Part shown: piece after piece, positions 22,090 through 27,758 of the stretch
How positions within the stretch are numbered: position 1 is the stretch's first letter
How the letters are laid out: every line of letters begins with the position of its first letter
Source: a virus
Virus record (IMG/VR): IMGVR_UViG_3300045051_001514
Span: 1 to 27,758 of that record
Strand: one strand, 5' to 3'
Length of the DNA stretch: 27,758 nt
Notes under the pieces: model-generated
What the model saw: only the letters and a program-made list of their open reading frames with translations
Told to the model about the DNA's origin: nothing
The model's database searches: none
Program-made: the position numbers and the translations under genes

Positions 22090-22515
22090 ATGACCTACGC
22101 CACCCGAGACGACATGATCAAAGCGTTCGGCGAGGACGAGTTGATCGAACTGACCGACCGAGCCGAAACCGGTGCCATCGACGACGAAATCCTGGCAGCG
22201 GCACTGGTTTCCGCCTGCTCGGAAATCGACGGCTATGTCGGCCGGGTGGCGGAGCTGCCGCTTACCGTGGTGGTGCCGCAGTTGCGTCAACTGGCGCTGA
22301 CCATCGCCCGTTATCGCCTGTCCACCGACCAGGGCGAAGGCCGCGCCCGGCTGGATTACGAGGACGCCGTCCGCATCCTGGAGCGCATCGCCCAGGGCAT
22401 GATCAAGCTCGATCTTCCGGCCGAGGACGAGGCCGCCGTGGTCACTCACCGGGTCCGGGGCCGCTCGGCGCCGGCGACGTTCACCGGGAAACGCCTGGGG
22501 AGTGACTGGCCGTGA
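22090..22515 (+). CDS. DUF1320 protein (Mu gp36-like)
   Basis: A 141-residue protein of the DUF1320 family: TYATRDDMIKAFGEDELIEL, then EILAAALVSACSEIDGYVGR and VPQLRQLALTIARYRLSTDQ. The family is found in Mu-like and related phages as a head-tail connector component, structurally linked to the gp6/gp15-type adaptors. This function is inferred from the family. The upstream GAGAGCG is a modest site. Its stop overlaps the GTG of the next gene by GTGA. Confidence 0.9.
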   Translation: MTYATRDDMIKAFGEDELIELTDRAETGAIDDEILAAALVSACSEIDGYVGRVAELPLTVVVPQLRQLALTIARYRLSTDQGEGRARLDYEDAVRILERIAQGMIKLDLPAEDEAAVVTHRVRGRSAPATFTGKRLGSDWP

Positions 22516-23033
22516 CCGGCGCCACCCTGGTTTCCGACTTTGCCGGCCTCGACCGTGTCCAGGCACTGCTGCGCCAGGCCGGCGACAGGTTGGCTGATCC
22601 CAGCCCGTTGCTGCGCGAGATCGGCGCCGCGCTGGTGCAAAGCACCCGCGAACGTTTCGACACCATGAGCGACCCCACCGGCAAGAAGTGGGCGGCGCTG
22701 TCGCCCGACACCAAGCTGTCGCGCATGGGCGGGGCGCGCCGCGTCTACACCAAGAAAATGACCTTCCGCAAGGGTGCGGCGGACAAGATGTCGCGGATGA
22801 CGATCCTGTTCCGCCAGGGCCACCTGCGCAACTCCATCACCGCGCGGGCGAACCGCACCGGCGTCGAGATCGGCACCAATCTGGTCTACGGCGCACTGCA
22901 TCAATTCGGCGGCCGCGCGGGCCGGGGACAGAAAATCACCATCCCGGCGCGCCCCTATCTCGGCGTGTCGGCCACCGACGAAGACCGTATCGCCACCCTG
23001 GCCCAGGAATACCTGCGTGAGGTGCTGCCGTGA
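22512..23033 (+). CDS. G: Virion morphogenesis protein (Mu gpG / phage_tail_S-like)
   Basis: A 173-residue protein with a GTG start overlapping the previous stop. Family features are LLREIGAALVQSTRERFDTM, then DPTGKKWAALSPDT, LFRQGHLRNSITARANRTGV, and VYGALHQFGGRAGRGQKITI with PARPYLGVS. Mu gpG belongs to this family and is thought to act in tail assembly or as a tail completion protein. In Mu, G lies directly after F; here the gene has moved to the position after gp36, as in several Mu-like relatives. The stop overlaps the next start. Confidence 0.9.
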   Translation: MTGATLVSDFAGLDRVQALLRQAGDRLADPSPLLREIGAALVQSTRERFDTMSDPTGKKWAALSPDTKLSRMGGARRVYTKKMTFRKGAADKMSRMTILFRQGHLRNSITARANRTGVEIGTNLVYGALHQFGGRAGRGQKITIPARPYLGVSATDEDRIATLAQEYLREVLP

Positions 23034-23656
23034 TCTTCGCCGAACTGGAAGACGCCATCATCAGGCGCATCACCGAACACGCCGGCAGCGGCGAGGGCAA
23101 GCTCGGCTATGCCCTCAACGTCGGCAGCTATGGCGGGGAATTCGACAGCGAAGCCGAACTGGAGGCGGCGCGGGTCAAATTCCCATGCGCGCTGGTGCTG
23201 ATGAAGGAAATCGGTCGCGGCACCGCCACCAGCACCGGTCAGAAGGTGCCGGTGACCTACACGGTGTTCGTCGCGGCACAGAACCGGCGGGGCGAGCGTG
23301 CCCGCCGCCGGGGTGCCGCCGGCGCCATCGGCACCTATCAGATCGCCTGGGACATCCGTCAGCTGCTGAAGGGGCAGATGCTGGGTTTTGACGCGGAGAT
23401 CGACCGCCTGGTGCCGGGCTCCATCAGCAGCATCATCAACGGCGTGTTCAGCAGCAAATCGGTGTCGGTCTACGCCTGCAGCTTCTCGACCACCTGGTAC
23501 GAGGATCTGACGGCGGTTTCCGACGAATGCTTGGGCGAATTCCTTGAATTGGACGCGGCCTGGGACATCCCGCCGCTGGGCAACGTCCAGCCGCCGCTGC
23601 CCGCCGCCGAGGCCGACGCCCGCGACCTGATCAAACCAAGGGAGACGACCCCGTGA
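23030..23656 (+). CDS. gp37-like protein (DUF1834)
   Basis: A 208-residue protein starting with GTG at 23030 (GTGA overlap). The DUF1834/gp37 pattern is seen in MIFAELEDAIIRRITEHAGS, then LKGQMLGFDAEIDRLVPGSI and VSVYACSFSTTWYED. These proteins stand between the connector genes and the sheath and are thought to act as tail terminators or in head-tail joining (from the family). The last 40 residues are Pro-rich and variable. The stop overlaps the next GTG. Confidence 0.85.
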   Translation: MIFAELEDAIIRRITEHAGSGEGKLGYALNVGSYGGEFDSEAELEAARVKFPCALVLMKEIGRGTATSTGQKVPVTYTVFVAAQNRRGERARRRGAAGAIGTYQIAWDIRQLLKGQMLGFDAEIDRLVPGSISSIINGVFSSKSVSVYACSFSTTWYEDLTAVSDECLGEFLELDAAWDIPPLGNVQPPLPAAEADARDLIKPRETTP

Positions 23657-23886
23657 AAACCCTGCACCTCAAGCCGGCGCTGCTGGACGGCAAGCCCATG
23701 GTGATCCGCAATCCGGCCACCGGCCTGCCGATCCCGGCCCATGGCATCAGCGTGCCGGCGACGCCGTTCTGGATCACCGCTCGCCGTGTCGGCGACGTGG
23801 TCGATACCACTGTGGACGATATCGCCGCCGCCGAGAACATCGCCGTCGAAGCCACCGCCAAGCCCGCCCGCAAGGCCAAGGAGTAA
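23653..23886 (+). CDS. DUF2635 protein (Mu gp38-like)
   Basis: A 77-residue protein starting with GTG at 23653 (GTGA overlap), preceded by AGGGAG. The DUF2635 pattern is LHLKPALLDGKPMVIRNPAT, then ATPFWITARRVGDVV, with a Lys-rich tail. This family always lies just before the tail sheath gene in Mu-like phages. The role is unknown; a small tail assembly function is inferred. Confidence 0.87.
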   Translation: MKTLHLKPALLDGKPMVIRNPATGLPIPAHGISVPATPFWITARRVGDVVDTTVDDIAAAENIAVEATAKPARKAKE

Positions 23887-23889
23887 GGC

Positions 23890-25362
23890 ATGTCCATCCA
23901 GTTCAACACCATTCCCATCGATCTGCGCAGCAGCGGTCAGTACGTCGAGTACAACAACAGCCGCGCCGGCCAGAAGCTGGTGGGCATGCCGGTCAAGATC
24001 CTGCTTATCGGGCACAAATCGGCCAGCGGCAGCATGCCGTTCCTTAAGCCGGTGCGTGCGGCGAGCCCGGCCGATGTGGCCGCCCTGGTGGGGCCCGGCT
24101 CACAGCTGTACGGCATGTACGATGTGAAGCTGGCGGCCAACACCTCCATCGAAACCTGGATGGTCGCAGTCCCCGAGGACGAGGCGGCGCAGGCTGCCGC
24201 CGGCGGCATTACCTTCGGCGCGGCGGCGCCGGTCTCGGGCACCTTCACCCTGCGGATCGACGGCATCCGCGTGCGCATGGGGGTCGCCAGCGGCCAGGCG
24301 CCGGCCTCGCTGGCCACCGCCCTGGCGGCCGCCATCAACGCGGTGGTGACGCTACCGGTCACCGCCACCGCCGCCGGTGGCGTGGTGACCTGGACCTGCC
24401 GCTGGAAGGGGCTGTCGGGTAACGATATTCCGGTGATCGCCGGCTACTACGAAGAGGAAGCGCCGCCGCCGGGGCTGGACTTCACCCTGGCCCCCATGTC
24501 GGGCGGCACCGCCAACCCGGACGTGGGCGGCGCCCTGGCAGCGGTGGCCAGCGACTGGTACACCGACGTGGTCTGCCCGTTCTCCGACACCGACAACGTC
24601 ATCCAGTTGGAAGCCGATGGGGCGCGCCGCTGGGCTGGAACGGTGATGACCGATGCCCATTACTACATCGGCAAGCACGGCACCTATGGCGCTCTGGCCA
24701 GCTGGGGCAATGTCCGCAACAGCCCCAACGTCAGCTATATCGGCGGCAGCAACAGCCCGTCCAGTCCGTGGAAATGGGGTGCGGCGCTGGCCGGCATCTG
24801 CGCCTTCGAAGCCAAGCAGGACCCGGCACGGCCATACCAGACCCTGGTGCTGCCGCGCACCAAGGTGCTGGCGCCGCCGGTCGAGGACCGCTTCGGCCTG
24901 GATGCGCGCGAGCAATTGCTGAAGGACGGCATCTCGACCTGGTGGGTGGATGACGACGGCTCGATCCGCCTCGACAACATCATCACCAGTTACCAGCGCA
25001 ACGCCAATGGTTACGAGGACACTTCGTACCTGCAACTGGAGACGGTCAAGACGCTGTCGTTCCTGCGCTATTCCATGCGCGCCCGCATCGCCCAGCGCTT
25101 TCCCCGCCACAAGGCGGCCAGCGACAGCTTCGAGCGGCGTCCCGGCCAGCTGGTGGCGCGCCCCATGGATATCCGCGATGAGCTGATCTCGCTGGCCTAT
25201 GACTGGCAGGACGCCGGTCTGGTGGAAAACATCGAGCAGTTCAAAGCCGACCTGGTGGTCGAGCGCGACGATCAGAACCCCAACCGTTTCAACACCATCG
25301 TGCCGCCCGACCTGGTCAACCAGTTCCGCGTGTTCGCGGCGCGCATCGATTTCATCAACTAG
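23890..25362 (+). CDS. L: Tail sheath protein (Mu L-like)
   Basis: A 490-residue contractile tail sheath protein, close to the Mu L length (495). The N-terminus IQFNTIPIDLRSSGQYVEYN is typical, and the central parts are PFSDTDNVIQLEADGARRWA, then SYIGGSNSPSSPWKWGAALA and TLVLPRTKVLAPPVEDRFGL. The C-terminal domain is also standard (EQLLKDGISTWWVDDDGSIR, then NTIVPPDLVNQFRVFAARID). The presence of a sheath shows a contractile, myovirus-type tail. It is followed by the tube gene 10 nt later. Confidence 0.95.
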   Translation: MSIQFNTIPIDLRSSGQYVEYNNSRAGQKLVGMPVKILLIGHKSASGSMPFLKPVRAASPADVAALVGPGSQLYGMYDVKLAANTSIETWMVAVPEDEAAQAAAGGITFGAAAPVSGTFTLRIDGIRVRMGVASGQAPASLATALAAAINAVVTLPVTATAAGGVVTWTCRWKGLSGNDIPVIAGYYEEEAPPPGLDFTLAPMSGGTANPDVGGALAAVASDWYTDVVCPFSDTDNVIQLEADGARRWAGTVMTDAHYYIGKHGTYGALASWGNVRNSPNVSYIGGSNSPSSPWKWGAALAGICAFEAKQDPARPYQTLVLPRTKVLAPPVEDRFGLDAREQLLKDGISTWWVDDDGSIRLDNIITSYQRNANGYEDTSYLQLETVKTLSFLRYSMRARIAQRFPRHKAASDSFERRPGQLVARPMDIRDELISLAYDWQDAGLVENIEQFKADLVVERDDQNPNRFNTIVPPDLVNQFRVFAARIDFIN

Positions 25363-25372
25363 GACGACCAGC

Positions 25373-25738
25373 ATGAGCGGCAAACTCGCGAGCCAAGTCA
25401 CCATCACCAAGAACGGCACGTTGCTGCGGACGCTGCCCAAGGGCGAAGTTTATCTGGGTGGCGAAAAACGCAAGATCCACATGGGCGGCAATGGCAAGCC
25501 CACGGGCTACACCGTCGAGTACGAAAACGGTCACCTCAAGGCTACCGGACAGCTGGGCGTCGGCGAGAAGCTGTCGGATTTCTCCTTCGAGGACGCCACG
25601 GTCATCGCGACGTTGAATACCGGCCAAAAAATCCTGTTCCGCGATGCACTGACCCTGGTGCCGCCGAAATGGGGTTCGGGCGACGGCGAGGTCGAACTGG
25701 AGATCGGCTCCGCCAGCGGCAACCCGGAGGAACTGTGA
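25373..25738 (+). CDS. M: Tail tube protein (Mu M-like)
   Basis: A 121-residue tail tube subunit (Mu M is about 118). The start is the ATG at 25373, with AGGA upstream. It has the tube pattern ASQVTITKNGTLLRTLPKGE, then KIHMGGNGKPTGYTVEYENG and LSDFSFEDATVIATLNTGQK, followed by DALTLVPPKWGSGDGEVELE. Many copies make the inner tube surrounded by the sheath. Its last base is shared with the ATG of the next gene. Confidence 0.9.
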   Translation: MSGKLASQVTITKNGTLLRTLPKGEVYLGGEKRKIHMGGNGKPTGYTVEYENGHLKATGQLGVGEKLSDFSFEDATVIATLNTGQKILFRDALTLVPPKWGSGDGEVELEIGSASGNPEEL

Positions 25739-26121
25739 TGGCCGAGATCAAGGTCGATCTGCCCAAGGGTTCGAAGTTCGGCGAGCGCACCGCCACCACC
25801 GCCTATCTGCGCGAACTGGGCACCGGCGACATCATCGGCGCGGGCGAGGATTCCGAAAAGTGCGTGCTGGGCCCCGACGGCCAGTACCACCTGGTGGTTT
25901 CGCCGACACTGTCGGGCCTGCATCTGCTGCGCCGCCAGATCGCGCGGCTGGAGGATGCCGCCGGCAAAGTGCTCGACGGTCCCCTTGATACCGCCACCTT
26001 CTTCCGGTTGGAGCCGCAAGATTTCATGGCCATCCAGCAGAAGGCCGAGGACCTGGATCAGGCCGGCCAGGCGGCGGGGGAGCACATGACCGCGCGGGGG
26101 CGAGATCGTCCGGCATCGTGA
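25738..26121 (+). CDS. Tail assembly chaperone, short form (Mu gp41-like)
   Basis: A 127-residue protein whose ATG overlaps the tube-gene TGA; GGAGG lies just upstream. The pattern is MAEIKVDLPKGSKFGERTAT, then TAYLRELGTGDIIGAGEDSE, SGLHLLRRQIARLEDAAGKV and FFRLEPQDFMAIQQKAEDLD. It is the position and size of the first tail chaperone, which coats the tape measure before tube growth. Its last seven residues (ending RDRPAS) would be replaced when ribosomes shift frame at the G-run. Confidence 0.85.
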   Translation: MAEIKVDLPKGSKFGERTATTAYLRELGTGDIIGAGEDSEKCVLGPDGQYHLVVSPTLSGLHLLRRQIARLEDAAGKVLDGPLDTATFFRLEPQDFMAIQQKAEDLDQAGQAAGEHMTARGRDRPAS

Positions 26122-26245
26122 GCTGTATGCCGACCTGGCCCTGACCCTGCCGGGCAGGGTCGGGTGTGGCCGGCAGGATGTGTTGGCGATGTCGGTACGC
26201 GAAATCACACGGGTGGTGCTGAAGATGGCCAAGCGCAATGGCTGA
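25738..26245 (+). CDS. Tail assembly chaperone, frameshift long form (Mu gp41/42-like)
   Basis: At GCG CGG GGG CGA (26092-26103) a -2 slip of the codon GGG (26098-26100) back to 26096-26098 would let ribosomes enter another frame with GGC at 26099 and continue to TGA at 26243-26245. The product is 121 + 48 = 169 residues. The added part is GEIVRHRELYADLALTLPGR then QDVLAMSVREITRVVLKMAK, closely like the second chaperone of other Mu-like phages. That frame is closed upstream by TGA at 26087-26089 and has no good start, so it is probably made only by frameshifting. A +1 shift would give the same frame. Confidence 0.75.
26094..26103 (+). promoter_or_regulatory. Programmed frameshift site (G-run)
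   Basis: The sequence GCGGGGGCGA, with five G in a row, lies in the zone where the two chaperone frames overlap (26090-26121). As I recall, Mu uses a -2 shift at a C-G-run-CGA sequence at this gene junction; the resemblance supports a -2 mechanism here. Direction (-2 or +1) was deduced from the frames only. Confidence 0.65.
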
Positions 26246-27758
26246 TCTGGCGACTTATATCGGGCTGTACGTCCGGGGCGACGCCGCCCATCGGGTGGCC
26301 GAGGTGGAACAGAGCTTCGAACGCCTGTCCACCCGTGGTGCCCAGCATACCAGTGCGCTGTCGCGGTCCATGGGGCTGGCGGGCCAGGGCATCGACAAGC
26401 TGGCCAACCGTTACACCGCCCTACTGTCGGGCGCCGCCGGTGCCGGCGCCATCAAGTTCACCGGCGATCTGCAAGAGCGCATGAACTACATGGGCATCAC
26501 CGCCGGAAAATCGGCGCAGGAGATGGATGCCCTCAAGCAGAAGGTGTTCGCCGTCGCCCAGATGCCGGACATCAGGCTGGACCCGGCCCAGCTCCTTGAT
26601 GCCATCGACACCATTGTCGAAAAGACCGGCGACATGGACTTCGCTACCGCCAATCTGGAAACCATGGGCCGCGCCATGCGGGCCACCAAGGCTGGCGGTG
26701 CGGAGATGGGCGCCTGGGTGGCGCAGCTGGGCGAGAAGTTCGCCATCAAGACGCCCGAGGGCGTTCTGGCGGCGATCGACCACTCCATCAATGCCGGTAA
26801 GGCCGGCGCCTTTGCCTTCAAGGATCTCGCCAGCCAGGGTGAGCGGCTGACCGCCGCCTATGGCGCCATGGGCCGCAGCGGTCCCGAAGCCGGCGCCGAA
26901 CTGGACGCGCTGATCCAGATGATCCGCAAGGGCACCGGCAGCTCCGAGCAGGCCGCCACCGCGTTCGAAGCGTTGATGCGCACCTTCGGCGACGCCAAGA
27001 AGCTGGAGAAGCTGAAGGCGGTCGGCATCAAGGTGATGGACGACAAGGGCCAGATGCGTTCGGGCATCGAGCTGTACAAGGAGATCATCAGCAAGTCCAA
27101 GGGTGACGTCGTCAAGCTGTCCAGTGTCTTCGACGCCGAAGCCATGCGCGCCTTCAGCGCCGGTGTCACCGAATTCAAGAATACCGGCGGCCTCAAAAGC
27201 CTGGATGACTTCATGAACGTGGCGGCCGACGGCACCACGGTGAAGGCCGATGCCCTGCGTGCCAATTCGCGCAATATCAATGCCTCGGTGACCGCCTTGA
27301 CCACGGCGGGAAAGCAGTTCGCCGACGTCAATCTGGCTGGGCCGGTCGGCGATCTGGCGGACGCCATCGGCAAGCTTCAGCCCGAACAGGTGCAGGCCAC
27401 CATGAAGGCCATCGCCTGGGGCGCCGGCGCGCTGGGGGCCGTCATCGCCGTCAAGAAGGGCGTCGATGCCGTGCGCTGGACCATGGACACCGTCCGTTAC
27501 GTCCGGGGCGGACGCTCCGCCGGCCGGGGCGGCGGCGCCTTGGCCGATGCCGCTGGTGCCGTGGGCGGCGGCCAACCAATGCCGGTCATCGTGATGAACT
27601 GGCCCGGTGCCGGCGGCGGGTTCGCGGGCAGCGGGTTCGGCTCCCCGGCCAACGACACCAGCAGTGATGGCAAGCTGGGCAAGGCAACGCCAAAAAGCGC
27701 CATTGGCCGACTGGCGGCGCGCGGCGGCCGGGCACTGGATGTTGGTATCCGCTCCATG
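26238..27758 (+). CDS. Tail tape measure protein, truncated by window end
   Basis: An open frame of 507 codons that continues past the window. It begins at the ATG at 26238, overlapping the chaperone long-form stop by 8 nt. The start MADLATYIGLYVRGDAAHRV is followed by a tape-measure core: LQERMNYMGITAGKSAQEMD, then LEKLKAVGIKVMDDKGQMRS, GIELYKEIISKSKGDVV and AEAMRAFSAGVTEFKNTGGL, all typical of the TP901-type core region. A hydrophobic helix lies near residue 395 (AIAWGAGALGAVIAVKKGVD). This protein sets tail length and is the usual neighbour of the chaperones. The final part seen is Gly-rich. Confidence 0.88.
   Translation, partial: MADLATYIGLYVRGDAAHRVAEVEQSFERLSTRGAQHTSALSRSMGLAGQGIDKLANRYTALLSGAAGAGAIKFTGDLQERMNYMGITAGKSAQEMDALKQKVFAVAQMPDIRLDPAQLLDAIDTIVEKTGDMDFATANLETMGRAMRATKAGGAEMGAWVAQLGEKFAIKTPEGVLAAIDHSINAGKAGAFAFKDLASQGERLTAAYGAMGRSGPEAGAELDALIQMIRKGTGSSEQAATAFEALMRTFGDAKKLEKLKAVGIKVMDDKGQMRSGIELYKEIISKSKGDVVKLSSVFDAEAMRAFSAGVTEFKNTGGLKSLDDFMNVAADGTTVKADALRANSRNINASVTALTTAGKQFADVNLAGPVGDLADAIGKLQPEQVQATMKAIAWGAGALGAVIAVKKGVDAVRWTMDTVRYVRGGRSAGRGGGALADAAGAVGGGQPMPVIVMNWPGAGGGFAGSGFGSPANDTSSDGKLGKATPKSAIGRLAARGGRALDVGIRSM

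Noticed and set aside
1-27758. Prophage attachment ends, Mu c repressor, Gam/kil, tRNA genes, insertion sequences and CRISPR arrays
   Set aside because: None could be recognised. The left end and repressor should lie before position 1 and the right end after 27758. No host-nuclease inhibitor (Gam) pattern was seen in the early genes.

Overview
The window is most of a Mu-like transposable prophage. All convincing genes are on the + strand, packed head to tail with 1-13 nt gaps or 1-13 nt overlaps. The high GC content and an alphaproteobacterial-type XRE regulator at 7280-7762 suggest an alphaproteobacterial host. A Magnetospirillum/Rhodospirillaceae-like host is my guess, not something the sequence proves. 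Both prophage ends lie outside the window: it opens at the first base of a Ner-like gene and closes inside the tape-measure gene.

Early region (1-10467). Three small DNA-binding regulators (1-1168) precede a 61-residue ORF that is a stand-alone copy of part of the transposase. Then come the MuA-type DDE transposase (1339-3432) and the MuB-type AAA ATPase (3454-4221). A run of small early genes follows: winged-helix and HTH proteins, a DUF3164 protein, a host-like XRE regulator, small Cys-motif proteins and several unknowns, ending with a GemA-type protein (9814-10467).

Middle and lysis region (10464-13157). A Mor/C-family activator is followed by a non-coding stretch with a possible promoter, a short membrane-peptide gene, a palindrome and a terminator-like hairpin. 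Next are the lysis genes: GH108 lysozyme, a small membrane protein, a 3-TM holin and a DUF2730 protein.

Late head region (13157-22515). The genes are a gp26-like protein with an internal duplication, a gp27-like DUF1804 protein, large terminase, portal (DUF935), and an F-like minor head protein fused to a putative PBECR nuclease domain. After a roughly 290-nt gap come the I-type protease with a nested Z-type scaffold, a DUF2190 decoration protein, a major capsid protein that does not look like Mu gpT, a coiled-coil protein and gp36 (DUF1320).

Tail region (22512-end). The genes are a gpG-like morphogenesis protein, gp37, gp38, sheath (L), tube (M), a tail chaperone with a probable programmed -2 frameshift, and the start of the tape measure.

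The most striking unexplained signal is a perfect 16-bp palindromic sequence, CCTGAAATCCTTCAGG, present three times. One copy is just before the lysozyme gene and one just before the protease gene, exactly where Mu places its C-activated late promoters Plys and PI. The third is inside the 3' end of the transposase gene. I infer that these are binding sites for the Mor/C-like activator or another phage regulator. Other items worth checking are the stand-alone transposase DNA-binding domain, the F-PBECR fusion, the hybrid head module and the chaperone frameshift.
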